The notes: generated from the sequence alone by a model not told the origin. Positions 35,225 through 44,120 are shown, counted from the first letter of the stretch. The stretch is 64,000 nucleotides of DNA from Mycolicibacter virginiensis (GCF_022374935.2 NZ_CP092430.2:62001-126000), one strand, 5' to 3'. A program made the numbers and translations.

Positions 35225-35351
35225 CTCGGCATACCCGACCCGACATAGCGGACTCGATTCATCCCCCGTATACAGAGAAGGCCTGGAAGTTTGGCGCTAG
35301 GCCTTTTCTAGGTCTGTTCTAGCGTGGCGATCGAATCGAGGAAGGAAACTG

Positions 35352-36212
35352 ATGTCCGGAGTGCAGGATCGTGTTGTCGTCGTCACCGGAGCCGGTGGTG
35401 GGTTGGGCCGCGAATATGCCCTGACCTTGGCCCGCGAAGGGGCCTGTGTGGTGGTCAACGATCTCGGTGGTGCTCGCGACGGCACCGGTGCCGGGCACAA
35501 CATGGCCGACCAGGTAGTCGCTGAGATCAAAGAGGCCGGCGGCCGGGCCGTCGCCAACTACGACAGCGTTGCCGACGCCGAGGGCGCGGCCAACATCATC
35601 AAGACTGCGATCGACGAATTCGGGAAGGTTGACGGCGTGGTCAGCAACGCCGGCATCCTGCGCGACGGCACCTTCCACAAGATGACGTCGGAGAACTGGG
35701 ACGCCGTGCTGCAGGTGCACCTCTACGGCGGATACAACGTGGTCCGCGCCGCGTGGCCGCACTTCCGCGAGCAGAGCTACGGCCGCGTGGTCGTCGCCAC
35801 CTCGACCAGCGGACTGTTCGGAAACTTCGGGCAGGCCAACTACGGTGCGGCCAAGCTCGGCCTGGTCGGCATGATCAACACGCTGGCCATCGAGGGCGCC
35901 AAGTACAACATCAAGGCCAACGCGATCGCCCCCATCGCGGCGACCCGGATGACCGAAGACATCCTGCCGCCGGAGGTGCTGGCCAAGCTCAAGCCCGAAT
36001 ACGTCGCACCGGTGGTGGCCTACCTGTGCACCGAAGAGGTTGCCGAGACCGGCTCGGTGTTCATCGCCGGCGGCGGCAAGGTGCAGCGGACCGCGCTGTT
36101 CGAGAACGCCGGCGCCACCTTCGAGAACCCGCCGTCGGTCGACGAGATCGCGGCACAGTGGTCGACGATCGCCGACCTTTCGGCGGCCAAGGCGGCCAGC
36201 TTCTCGCTGTAA
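35352..36212 (+). CDS. SDR 3-hydroxyacyl-CoA dehydrogenase-type oxidoreductase (Rv0148-like)
   Basis: A 286-residue classical SDR resembling the dehydrogenase part of peroxisomal HSD17B4: TGAGGGLGREYAL, VVVNDLGGARDGTG, VSNAGILRDGTF and the catalytic GQANYGAAKLGLVG. It oxidises 3-hydroxyacyl-CoA or steroid-like alcohols. The ATG at 35352 has GAAGGAA. The upstream 127 bases contain three CTAG tetramers (35297-35322, with CGCTAG and CTAGCG arms), an unusual cluster in GC-rich DNA that may mark an operator. Confidence 0.85.
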   Translation: MSGVQDRVVVVTGAGGGLGREYALTLAREGACVVVNDLGGARDGTGAGHNMADQVVAEIKEAGGRAVANYDSVADAEGAANIIKTAIDEFGKVDGVVSNAGILRDGTFHKMTSENWDAVLQVHLYGGYNVVRAAWPHFREQSYGRVVVATSTSGLFGNFGQANYGAAKLGLVGMINTLAIEGAKYNIKANAIAPIAATRMTEDILPPEVLAKLKPEYVAPVVAYLCTEEVAETGSVFIAGGGKVQRTALFENAGATFENPPSVDEIAAQWSTIADLSAAKAASFSL

Positions 36213-36245
36213 CCTCTGGTCAGGTTCGGGACGTGGCGCGCTGCT

Positions 36246-37061
36246 TTAACCGAGCAGCGCGCCACGCAGCCTGTCGACGTCGGTGGTGGTGACCTCGGCG
36301 GCCCGCAGGAACCCGTCGAGCGAGCCGAAGTTCTCCTCGATCGAGCGTTCGGCGGCAGCCAGATAGTCAGCGCGCACACCGAGCACCTCGTCGGACAGAC
36401 GCGCTTCGGTGAAGGTCAGCACCTCCGGGGTGATCTCGGCCTCGGGCCGTGACCGAATCATCTCCATGATGCGGTCACGCAGCACCGACACGGCGGTGTT
36501 GCTGCGCAGGTAGTCCTCGATGACGGCGTCGCGGTCCACCCCGGCCGCGCGTAACACCACCGCGACGACGAATCCGGTGCGGTCCTTACCGGCGAAGCAG
36601 TGCGCCAGGACCGGCCGGCCTTCTGCCAGCAGTGACACCACCCGCTGCACCGCCCGGCGGGACCCGGCGAGGGTGGGGAAGCGCTCGTACTCCTCCAGCA
36701 TGTAGCGGGCGGCGACGTCGGCGGCGGAATCCTCGTCGGGCTTCTCGGCCATCATGTTGCGGAACGCGTCCTCGTGCGGAGCCGAGCTGTCCGGTGATTG
36801 GTCGCCGGCCAGATCCGGGAAGGGCAGCAGGTGGATGCCGACACCGGCGGGCACCAGGCCCGGTCCGCGGCGCGTCACTTCGCGCGGTGACCGCAGATCG
36901 GCTACGTCGGACACCCCGAGTCGCAGCAGTTCTTCGCGGCCCCGATCTTCGAGGCGACTCAGTTCACTAGACCGGAACAGGCGGCCGGGGCGCAACGCAC
37001 CGGTGGTCTCGGCGACGTCGCGAAAATTCCACGCCCCGGGCAGATTCGGCTGGGAGGTCAC
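36246..37061 (-). CDS. ptpB: Protein tyrosine/lipid phosphatase PtpB
   Basis: A 271-residue phosphatase with the P-loop HCFAGKDRTGF (Cys and Arg of CX5R), the NFRDVAETTGALRPGRLFRSSEL opening region and the long helical insert typical of PtpB. In M. tuberculosis PtpB (Rv0153c) is secreted and removes phosphate from tyrosine and phosphoinositides. I chose the GTG at 37061 because conserved sequence begins there; ATG 37082 is possible. No signal peptide is present, as in PtpB. Confidence 0.88.
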   Translation of the reverse strand: MTSQPNLPGAWNFRDVAETTGALRPGRLFRSSELSRLEDRGREELLRLGVSDVADLRSPREVTRRGPGLVPAGVGIHLLPFPDLAGDQSPDSSAPHEDAFRNMMAEKPDEDSAADVAARYMLEEYERFPTLAGSRRAVQRVVSLLAEGRPVLAHCFAGKDRTGFVVAVVLRAAGVDRDAVIEDYLRSNTAVSVLRDRIMEMIRSRPEAEITPEVLTFTEARLSDEVLGVRADYLAAAERSIEENFGSLDGFLRAAEVTTTDVDRLRGALLG

Positions 37062-37110
37062 CCGGCCACGATAGGACACCATGCTGGTGGCTTGGCCGAT
37101 CAGACGTGAA

Positions 37111-37142
37111 ACGGCCCCCGATCCGGGTGGATCAGGGGCCGT
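37111..37142 (-). terminator. Hairpin terminator after the small gene
   Basis: Arms ACGGCCCC and GGGGCCGT, extended inward by GATC on both sides, with a TTTC run on the minus-strand exit side. It ends the minus-strand transcript of the 47-residue gene before ptpB. Confidence 0.7.
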
Positions 37143-37164
37143 CAATCAGGTTCGTTGTGGCCGT

Positions 37165-37308
37165 TTAGACCGGCGGGTAGTTCTGCGGGGGGTAGCCGCC
37201 ACCGCTTTCGACGCCGCGAATGCCCCAAGTCAGGTACTTGAAGAAGAACTCGGCCTCGTCGCTCAGCTCGTAATCCGGATTCGGATCGTAACCGTAACCA
37301 GGACCCAT
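37165..37308 (-). CDS. 47-residue acidic/aromatic protein, probably conserved
   Basis: A short frame encoding MGPGYGYDPNPDYELSDEAE, an aromatic middle (FFFKYLTWGIRG) and a Pro/Tyr tail (GGYPPQNYPPV). Evidence that it is real: an AAGGGG ribosome site before the ATG, codon use like its neighbours, a hairpin just after its stop, and its position between ptpB and the Rv0158-like TetR, where the small gene Rv0157A lies in M. tuberculosis. I do not know a function. Confidence 0.7.
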   Translation of the reverse strand: MGPGYGYDPNPDYELSDEAEFFFKYLTWGIRGVESGGGYPPQNYPPV

Positions 37309-37442
37309 GTCGTCAACCCCTTAGCTTGGATTTCCACTAGTTTAGTCGGCCCGTCAACGCTGCAACAGCGGACTGCCTAGAATCCTTCCAACCAGTTGAT
37401 TGACACGCCGATGACACCGGCCTGGCCGAAGAGTGAGTGGAC

Positions 37443-38090
37443 ATGGCAAACGGCAAGGCTACGCCGGGGGGATCTTCCCAGGCCCCATCTCGTCGCGAGG
37501 AGCTGCTCGCGGTCGCTACCAAGTTGTTCGCGGCCCGCGGCTACCACGGCACCCGGATGGACGACGTCGCTGACGTGGTGGGGTTGAACAAGGCGACGGT
37601 CTACCACTACTACGCCAGCAAGTCGTTGATCCTCTATGACATTTACCAGCAGGCCGCGGAACGAACGCTGGCGGCCGTCCACGACGACCCGTCGTGGACC
37701 GCGCGTGAGGCGTTGTATCAGTACACCGTGCGTCTCCTCGACCAGATCGCGGTCAATCCCGAGGGCGCGGCGGTCTACTTCCAGGAGCAGCCCTACATCA
37801 CCGAGTGGTTCACCGAGGAGCAGGTGGCCGAGATCCGGGAGAAGGAAGCCCAGGTCTACGAGCACGTGCATGGCCTGATCGACCGCGGTATCGCCAGCGG
37901 CGAGTTCTACCCGTGCGACTCGCACGTGCTGGCGCTGGGCTACATCGGTATGACGCTGGGGGCTTACCGCTGGTTGCGGCCCAGCGGCCGGCGCAGCGCC
38001 AAGGAGATCGCCGCGGAGTTCAGTACGGCGCTGCTGCGGGGGCTGATCCGCGACGAGACGATCCGGGTCGAGTCCCCGTTGGGTGTGTAG
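37443..38090 (+). CDS. TetR-family regulator (Rv0158-like)
   Basis: A 215-residue TetR protein (helix-turn-helix RMDDVADVVGLNKATVYHYY, about residues 38-60), close in length to Rv0158. A GTG two codons upstream (37437) is an alternative start. It is divergent from the small gene. The downstream neighbours differ from M. tuberculosis: a 13E12-type gene follows instead of PE genes. Confidence 0.83.
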   Translation: MANGKATPGGSSQAPSRREELLAVATKLFAARGYHGTRMDDVADVVGLNKATVYHYYASKSLILYDIYQQAAERTLAAVHDDPSWTAREALYQYTVRLLDQIAVNPEGAAVYFQEQPYITEWFTEEQVAEIREKEAQVYEHVHGLIDRGIASGEFYPCDSHVLALGYIGMTLGAYRWLRPSGRRSAKEIAAEFSTALLRGLIRDETIRVESPLGV

Positions 38091-38105
38091 AACCGCGAGG
38101 TCGTA

Positions 38106-39632
38106 CTAAGGCGGAGGTCTATCGCGCTGGGCGAGGTTGTAGGCGCGTTCGGCCGCGATGCATCGGAGCCGATCTTGGCTGCGGGTGCTCTTGCGCCTGG
38201 GCATCATGACGTTGCGATCCGCCGATGACGCGGGAGCGCTGGCCGGTGGCGCGGTGGTCGGCAGACACAGGCTGGGAAACAACAGGCGGCTACCGGGTTG
38301 CGTGGTGTAGGTGTGGCCGGTGGGGCTGGTCCATTCGATGGTGCCGTTTGGGTGCTGACGGTCGCTCCAGCCCCCGCGGCCGGTCCAAAAGGTCTTGAGC
38401 AAGTGGTGTTTTCGGCATAGGCATCGCAGATTGGCTGGGTGGGTGGCGCCACGCGGGTGGGCCACGGCGTGGTCGATGTCGCAGTAACAGGCGGGCTGGT
38501 CGCAGCCAGGGAATCGGCAGGTGAGGTCGCGGGCCCGAACGAAAGCGGCCAGCGCTGTCGAGGGCCGGTAGTGCGGTTCGGCCGGTAGGTCGGCCGGGTC
38601 GCGCAGCGGTTTGACGGTGGCGCCGTTGTTGACGAGCTGGGCCAGGAGCGGTGCGGGTACCGTACCGCCGCCGATGATCTGCCCGGAGCGCACTGGGGGT
38701 TTGCCAGCCGGGACGGTTGACGGCTCTTGGCCGTTGCCGAATCGCGGATCGGCCGCGGTGTTCAGTGCGGTCTGGTCGGCGAGAACGTAGACGGTGACGT
38801 TGGCGGCCCGGGCGTCGGTGCCGGCAGCCGGGCAGTCGCTGTTGCCGCAGGCGCAGGCCAGGGTGTCGCCACCGTTGGCCAGGGCGCCGAGGGCGTCGGC
38901 GCGGCGTTGGGCCAGGGTGCGGGGATCGTCGTCGCAGACGGTATGGGCCAATTGGGTCAGGCGCCGTTCGAGTGCGGTGGCATCGGTGGCAAACAACCTG
39001 CCCCACAGCCCGGTGGTGCCGTTTTCGCTGTTGCGGGTGTCGACGACAATTTCGCGGCCGCGGGCGTCGCGCTCTTGGCGCCGAACGGCGTCGGGGTCGT
39101 ACCGGTCGATCAGGGCGTCGATGGCCGCAGCGGTCTTCGCCGCCGACAGGGGCCCCAGGCCGGTGGCGATCGCGGCGAGCTCGGTGTCGACGGCGTTCAG
39201 CAGGTACGGGTTGGTGATCAACGTGGTGCGCCAGACGATCGTGGCCACCAGCCGGCTGTTGATCACCCCCTCGAGAAACAGTGCGGCCACCTTCGGCAGC
39301 CGTTCCCGCAGCGCCGTGGCCAGATACATCTGCGACGACGCCATCCCGTGGCTGATCTGCTCGGCAGCGCCGACCTCGGAGGCTGCGGCATCCCAGTAGT
39401 CGCATGACCAGCGCGACCGGTTCACCGCGTCCGTTCCGCGGGTGCGTCGAGCGACTAATTCGCCGATGGCGGCCAGGCGCCGCGCCGAGGCGGCGGCCTC
39501 CACCCGAGCCCACCCCGAGATGGCCGCCGCCAGGTCTTTGTCGTCGGCATCGGCCAGGGACTCCGGCTCCGGCAGATGTTCTTCGAACACATGTTCGATC
39601 GTACCCGAACCGGGCGACAGGCGGCGCCGCAT
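38106..39632 (-). CDS. 13E12-repeat family DUF222/HNH endonuclease protein
   Basis: A 508-residue protein with an N-terminal DUF222 helical region (about 20-330) and a C-terminal HNH domain: CRFPGCDQPACYCDIDHAVAHPRGATHPANLRCLCRKHH in outline (Cys pairs, DIDH and the final KHH as metal and catalytic residues). These genes form a multicopy family in mycobacteria (REP13E12), linked to phage attachment and genome variation. It is convergent with the TetR by 15 bases. Its placement suggests insertion between Rv0158-like and Rv0161-like genes. Confidence 0.85.
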   Translation of the reverse strand: MRRRLSPGSGTIEHVFEEHLPEPESLADADDKDLAAAISGWARVEAAASARRLAAIGELVARRTRGTDAVNRSRWSCDYWDAAASEVGAAEQISHGMASSQMYLATALRERLPKVAALFLEGVINSRLVATIVWRTTLITNPYLLNAVDTELAAIATGLGPLSAAKTAAAIDALIDRYDPDAVRRQERDARGREIVVDTRNSENGTTGLWGRLFATDATALERRLTQLAHTVCDDDPRTLAQRRADALGALANGGDTLACACGNSDCPAAGTDARAANVTVYVLADQTALNTAADPRFGNGQEPSTVPAGKPPVRSGQIIGGGTVPAPLLAQLVNNGATVKPLRDPADLPAEPHYRPSTALAAFVRARDLTCRFPGCDQPACYCDIDHAVAHPRGATHPANLRCLCRKHHLLKTFWTGRGGWSDRQHPNGTIEWTSPTGHTYTTQPGSRLLFPSLCLPTTAPPASAPASSADRNVMMPRRKSTRSQDRLRCIAAERAYNLAQRDRPPP

Positions 39633-39641
39633 CGGTCTGGC

Positions 39642-40541
39642 TCAGGCCCCCACGGACTTGAGGTTGCGGTCTAAGAACTCGAGCTGATCCGCGACAACCC
39701 GCTCGAAGGCGTCGCCGACGTAGATGTCGAAGTGGCCTTCGGGATATCTCTTGACGGTGCCGCGGGGCGCCTTCGCGGCATAGCGCAGGGTCGGCTCCGG
39801 CGGGGCGACCGAGTCGGTGTCGCAGACGCAGAACAGAATCGGGCACGACACTTTGGCGGCCAGCCGGCCCGGCCGGTAGGCGAGGATCTTCACCCCGATC
39901 CGCGCGGCAACCTCGTTGCGCAGGTTCTGCCCCTGCGGCACCAGCTTCAGGTAACCCGGGTAGGAGTCCGGTGTGCTCATCAGCGCAACCTCTCCGGGAC
40001 GACCGGCGGTCGCCACCATCACCGGGCGATTGCCGAGCCGGGCCGCAGCCAGATCCCGCAACGCCAGCAGGCTGATCCGCGCGATGGTCAACGGCGGAAT
40101 CGTGCGCGCAGAGGCGATCCCATCTGTGAACGGGCATTGCGCCACCACCGCCGCCACCCGTAGTCGCGCCGCGGTGGCGATCACGTGGCCGCCACCGAAC
40201 GACGTGCCCCATAGGCCGATCCGGTTGCGGTCGATACCGGCGAGGGTGTGCGCGAAGTCCACCGCGGCGGACCAGTCCGCCAGCTGCCTGCCCACATCGA
40301 GCACCTGGCGGGGAGCGCCGTCGCTGTCGCCGAAGTTGCGGTAGTCGAACACCAGGCAGGCGTAGCCGGCCGCGGCGAACCGCTCGGCATAGGCGTCGAG
40401 CCGCATGGTGCGTACCGCGCCCAGGCCGTGCGCCATGACCAGCAACGGCGCGCCGCTAGAGCCGGGGTCGGCGGGGCGGTACAACCAGGCGCTGATGCGG
40501 TCCGCGCCCGACCGAAACGAGACGTCTTCGCGGGTAGCCAT
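39642..40541 (-). CDS. Alpha/beta hydrolase (dienelactone-hydrolase-like)
   Basis: A 299-residue hydrolase: oxyanion VMAHGLGAV, nucleophile GTSFGGGH, acid in CVCDTDSVAPP and histidine in EGHFDIYVG. The FDYRNFGDSDG segment is common to peptidase S15/DLH-like mycobacterial hydrolases. The ATG at 40541 was chosen because the longer frame overlaps the divergent oxidase gene. The substrate is unknown. Confidence 0.8.
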   Translation of the reverse strand: MATREDVSFRSGADRISAWLYRPADPGSSGAPLLVMAHGLGAVRTMRLDAYAERFAAAGYACLVFDYRNFGDSDGAPRQVLDVGRQLADWSAAVDFAHTLAGIDRNRIGLWGTSFGGGHVIATAARLRVAAVVAQCPFTDGIASARTIPPLTIARISLLALRDLAAARLGNRPVMVATAGRPGEVALMSTPDSYPGYLKLVPQGQNLRNEVAARIGVKILAYRPGRLAAKVSCPILFCVCDTDSVAPPEPTLRYAAKAPRGTVKRYPEGHFDIYVGDAFERVVADQLEFLDRNLKSVGA

Positions 40542-40577
40542 GCTTAAAGGTAGCCCCGGGTGTGGTAAACCGGCTTC

Positions 40578-41954
40578 GTGACCGGGGCGGTGACTCAAAG
40601 CCAGTTTCGGAGCCTTTTGCAGAGCGTGGCGGAAGTGGTGGGCCCCGCCTATGTCACCGACGATCCCGACGTGCTGGCCGGCCGGAGCGTTGACTACACC
40701 GGTCGTTACCGGGGCCGGGCGAGTGCGTTGGTGCGTCCCGGATCGCCCGAGGAAGTCGCCGCGGTGCTGCGGCTCTGCCGTGACGCCGGCGCACACGTCA
40801 CCGTTCAGGGCGGGCGCACGTCACTGGTGGCCGGCACCGTCCCCGAGCACGACGACGTGCTGCTGTCCACCGAGCGGCTGAACACCGTCGGTGAGGTCGA
40901 CGTCGTAGAACGACGGGTGAGTGTGGGGGCCGGCGCCACGCTCGCGGCGGTGCAGCGGGCGGCGACCGATGCCGGGCTGATCTTCGGTGTAGACCTCACC
41001 GCCCGGGATACCGCCACAGTCGGCGGCATGGCCTCCACCAATGCCGGCGGGCTGTATACCGTGCACTACGGCAACATGGGCGAGCAGGTACTCGGCCTGC
41101 AGGTGGCACTGCCCGATGGCGCACTGCTACACCGACACAGCGCGGTGCGCTCGGACAACACCGGCTACGACCTGCCGGCATTGTTCGTCGGCGCCGAAGG
41201 AACCTTGGGCGTCATCACCGGGCTGGATCTGAGACTGCATCCCCTCCCGGTCCACCGGGTCACGGCAGTCTGCGGCTTCGCGGAGCTGCAGGATCTGGTC
41301 GATGCGGCGCGAATCTTTCGCGACCTCGACGGCATCGCGACCCTGGAGTTGATCGACGCCCGGGTCGCCGCACTGACCGGCGAGCGACTCGGGATTGTCG
41401 CCCCGGTGCGCGGTGACTGGCTGCTGCTGGTGGAACTGACCGGCGACACCGGCCAGACCGACCGCCTCGCCGACCTGCTGGCGCAGGTGCGGTTCTGCGA
41501 CGAGCCGGCGGTGGGTGTTGACCTTGCGACCCAACAGCGGCTGTGGCGGGCTCGCGAGGCGATCGCCGACGTTTTGGGTGCCTTCGGGCCGCCGTTGAAG
41601 TTCGACGTGTCGCTGCCCTTGGCGGCGGTTGCCGGATTCGCCGCGGCGGCGAGCACGGTGGTGCGAGAGCATGCACCGGAGGCGATCCCGGTGCTGTTCG
41701 GCCACATCGGTGAGGGCAACCTGCACTTCAATGTGCTGCGTTGCTCGGCATCGGCCGAGGCGGGCCTTTACGCGGCGATGATGACGCTCATCGCCGACTG
41801 CGGCGGCAACGTCAGCTCCGAACACGGGGTGGGCAGCCGCAAGCGGGCCTATCTGGCGATGTCGCGCGGGCCGGACGACATCGCCGCGATGCGGACGATC
41901 AAGGCCGCGTTCGATCCGACCGGCTACCTCAATGCCGCGGTGCTCTTCGACTGA
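40578..41954 (+). CDS. FAD-linked oxidase, D-2-hydroxyacid dehydrogenase type (Rv0161-like)
   Basis: A 458-residue protein with a PCMH FAD domain (residues 30-215: VTVQGGRTSLVAG, TVGGMASTNAGG and GAEGTLGVITGLDLRL) and the FAD-oxidase C-terminal domain ending LFGHIGEGNLHFNV, SSEHGVGSRKR and NPTGYLN-like DPTGYLNAAVLF. It oxidises D-lactate or a similar 2-hydroxyacid. It marks the left border of the apparent island, since Rv0162c-like adhE1 follows it in M. tuberculosis but is 11 kb away here. Confidence 0.87.
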   Translation: MTGAVTQSQFRSLLQSVAEVVGPAYVTDDPDVLAGRSVDYTGRYRGRASALVRPGSPEEVAAVLRLCRDAGAHVTVQGGRTSLVAGTVPEHDDVLLSTERLNTVGEVDVVERRVSVGAGATLAAVQRAATDAGLIFGVDLTARDTATVGGMASTNAGGLYTVHYGNMGEQVLGLQVALPDGALLHRHSAVRSDNTGYDLPALFVGAEGTLGVITGLDLRLHPLPVHRVTAVCGFAELQDLVDAARIFRDLDGIATLELIDARVAALTGERLGIVAPVRGDWLLLVELTGDTGQTDRLADLLAQVRFCDEPAVGVDLATQQRLWRAREAIADVLGAFGPPLKFDVSLPLAAVAGFAAAASTVVREHAPEAIPVLFGHIGEGNLHFNVLRCSASAEAGLYAAMMTLIADCGGNVSSEHGVGSRKRAYLAMSRGPDDIAAMRTIKAAFDPTGYLNAAVLFD

Positions 41955-42014
41955 GCCGATGGCGACGACCCGCCGCGCCCGGCTCCGCAGGCTCCGCCGA
42001 GCTTGCGATCGCCG

Positions 42015-42548
42015 CTAGCGGTGCTTGATGCCGACGGCCTGACGCAGCTGGGCGAGGAACTGCTCGGAGTCGTCGCTGCGAATGATGTAGTGCGAGATGG
42101 CGATCCGGATCGCGGCGGCCGCTTTCACCGGGGCGTCCGGACCGGTCAGCATCCGCTGCAGGCCCTCGCGCATCGGCACGATGATGCGGGAGAAGTCGGC
42201 GAGTACGTGCTTGGGCTCGATGTCGATCATTCGTACACCCGTGTACGAGTGCTGGTAGTCAACGATGAAACGCAGTGCGGCGTCGAGCTTTTCGGTCCCC
42301 TTTAGTCCTTCGGTGGCGCGGGCGATGCCGCTGTCGAAGATGTGCCGCTCGTAGCGGGAGAATGCTGAGATCAGCTCTTCCTTCGACGGGAACCATCGAT
42401 ACAGTGTCGGACGGGAGACCCCGGCCTGGGAGGCCACCTCGGACAGGCTGAGCTTCGTCATCCCATTGCGCCCGAGCACCTCGGCGGTGGCCGCGAGGAT
42501 CCGCTGCCGGGTCGAGCTGTCGGGGCCGTCCACCGTGCTGCGGGTCAT
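42015..42548 (-). CDS. TetR-family regulator of the catabolic island
   Basis: A 177-residue TetR protein with its helix-turn-helix in SLSEVASQAGVSRPTLYRWF (about residues 35-56) and a short ligand domain. Its start lies 7 bases from a TAAAGT -10 box, so its message is probably leaderless. That box is part of a 31-bp element repeated in two other island promoters, which makes this protein the natural candidate to bind it. It is divergent from the SDR-like gene. Confidence 0.83.
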   Translation of the reverse strand: MTRSTVDGPDSSTRQRILAATAEVLGRNGMTKLSLSEVASQAGVSRPTLYRWFPSKEELISAFSRYERHIFDSGIARATEGLKGTEKLDAALRFIVDYQHSYTGVRMIDIEPKHVLADFSRIIVPMREGLQRMLTGPDAPVKAAAAIRIAISHYIIRSDDSEQFLAQLRQAVGIKHR

Positions 42549-42555
42549 AGCGGAG

Positions 42556-42586
42556 ACTTTACAAAAAATAGCGATAGTGTCACGCT
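42556..42586. promoter_or_regulatory. Island element, copy 1
   Basis: Arms ACTTTACAAAA and AGTGTCACGCT, 9 bases apart. Read on the minus strand it gives a -35-like GTGACA, 16 bases, then TAAAGT, a promoter for the TetR gene. The arms are identical at all 22 positions to copy 2 at 45042, more than a promoter alone would require, so an operator is likely superimposed. Confidence 0.65.
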
Positions 42587-42653
42587 GGTTCGGTGCCTGG
42601 ACATCGTTCCTCACCGTCGCGGGCCTCCCGGATCGGGCCGTAGGGCAATTATT

Positions 42654-43307
42654 GTGATCGAAGCGCCGCAAGTCACGTGCGAGGAACGCACGCATCCGCC
42701 GCGAGCCGTGATGATCGTCATCGAAGCAGCCGGGATTGCCCAGGTGGCCGCGGCTCAGTTGGCCGCTCAAGGACACCTGGTGCTGCTCGGCGGTCGGCGA
42801 ATCGAGGAGTTCGAACGGTTCGCGGCGCAGCTTCGAGACCGCGGCGGCAGCGCGTTCGCCGCCTACCTCGATCTCGCAGAGCCGCGTTCGATCAACCAAT
42901 TCCTCGCCGCCGCGCACTACCTCATCGGCACCGCGGACGTGCTCATCACCGATGTCGGTCTCGCCGGACGGGCGGGCGAGGGCCCGGACAGCGCCGGAGT
43001 GGGGGCGCAAATTCTTGCCACCCGGGTGATTCCGGCCATGATCGCCCGAGGCAGCGGGGACGTCGTGCTGGTCGGCCCCGAGTTGGCCGGGGTGAGCTGC
43101 GCCGCCGCCCAGCGCAAGGTTGACGCTTGGCTGGCGGCCTTGGACGCGGAGTTCGTCGGCACCGGGGTACGGGCATCGGTGGTCCGGTCGGCCCAGGCGG
43201 GTGCCTTCGCGCGTACCGCTGAGGCCGGCCGCCTGCTCGCTGGGATGGCCACCGAGTCGCGGCTGCGTCTCGTCGAAATGCTGCCCGGCGCGGGAGCGGC
43301 CCGCTAA
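42654..43307 (+). CDS. Degenerate SDR-fold protein without catalytic tyrosine
   Basis: A 217-residue protein with an SDR-like course (nucleotide-site region VIEAAGIAQVAAAQLAAQGH; LGGRRIEEFER; SGDVVLVGPELAG), but the glycine-rich TGxxxGIG is eroded. Where the catalytic YxxxK should be there is AAAQRK: Lys is kept and Tyr is absent. It is therefore probably a pseudo-enzyme or binding protein. The GTG is at 42654. Convergent 4-base overlap with the thioesterase at its end. Confidence 0.6.
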   Translation: MIEAPQVTCEERTHPPRAVMIVIEAAGIAQVAAAQLAAQGHLVLLGGRRIEEFERFAAQLRDRGGSAFAAYLDLAEPRSINQFLAAAHYLIGTADVLITDVGLAGRAGEGPDSAGVGAQILATRVIPAMIARGSGDVVLVGPELAGVSCAAAQRKVDAWLAALDAEFVGTGVRASVVRSAQAGAFARTAEAGRLLAGMATESRLRLVEMLPGAGAAR

Positions 43308-44110
43308 CGGGGGCGCACCAGGACGGACTGTTGAATGCCCGCCACCGCGCCCTGCTGATCGAACAGGGTGCCGATAGTCGTCCCTATGCCGTCGGGGCCG
43401 TAGTTGGTCTCGGCCCGGATGCCGATCCACTCGCCGTCGGGAATCCGGTGCACGTGCACCACCAGGTCGGTGTTGAGGAACGTCCACTTCCTGATGTCGA
43501 GCTTGGTGCCGACCCCGTTGGCGTCGTCGGCCACAGCGAACAGCCGTTGCAGCGGGGTCATGGATTCCCCCTTGACCAGGTCCACGATCGGTGAGATCCA
43601 GGATTCGCCGGCGCCCGGGGCCAACGGCGTGGTCAACCACCGCCAGTCCAGACTGTGCACGTAGTTGCGGTCCCAGTTCTGCTGCATGTTGTTGCTTTGT
43701 GCCTCACTGACCGGCCGCAGCGGCGGGGCCGAGGCGTGCTGCAGGTCGCCGGTGTCCAAGGTCTGCAACCGCCAGCCGGACGCACGGGCGACGGGTCGCG
43801 GCAGCTGGTCGGGGCCGGGCGCCAGCATCTCGGCGCTGACCAATTCGATCTGCTTGCCAGCCCGGTCGACCTGGCCGCGCACCCACAGCGCGCCTTCGGC
43901 CGGCACCGGCCCCAACAAGTCGATGCTGACCCGGCTGAGTCGGGTATCGTCGCGCGGCGCCACGCGCTCCAGTGCCCGCACCAGCAGGGCCGAAACCGGT
44001 GCGGCGTGCTGGATCTGGGCCGACCACGTGCCGCGCACCAGATCGGTGGCTCCGAACTTCTCTCCCCGCGGATCGGCGGCATCCAGCAACTCGTAGTAGG
44101 CGTCGGTCAT
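43304..44110 (-). CDS. TesB-like thioesterase (double hotdog)
   Basis: A 268-residue protein of the thioesterase-like superfamily: two hotdog halves, with TWSAQIQHAAPVSALLVRAL in the first and FLNTDLVVHVHRIPDGEWIG in the second, the latter typical of TesB-like C-termini. It would release CoA from an acyl-CoA. It follows the SMP-30 gene by 10 bases in the same direction, so the two form an operon driven from 45042. Confidence 0.75.
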   Translation of the reverse strand: MTDAYYELLDAADPRGEKFGATDLVRGTWSAQIQHAAPVSALLVRALERVAPRDDTRLSRVSIDLLGPVPAEGALWVRGQVDRAGKQIELVSAEMLAPGPDQLPRPVARASGWRLQTLDTGDLQHASAPPLRPVSEAQSNNMQQNWDRNYVHSLDWRWLTTPLAPGAGESWISPIVDLVKGESMTPLQRLFAVADDANGVGTKLDIRKWTFLNTDLVVHVHRIPDGEWIGIRAETNYGPDGIGTTIGTLFDQQGAVAGIQQSVLVRPR

Positions 44111-44120
44111 CGAATCCCTT

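Noticed and set aside
35297..35321. KstR-type site before the Rv0148-like gene
   Set aside because: It has a GTTCTAG half-site but the other half and the spacing do not fit TnnAACnnGTTnnA.
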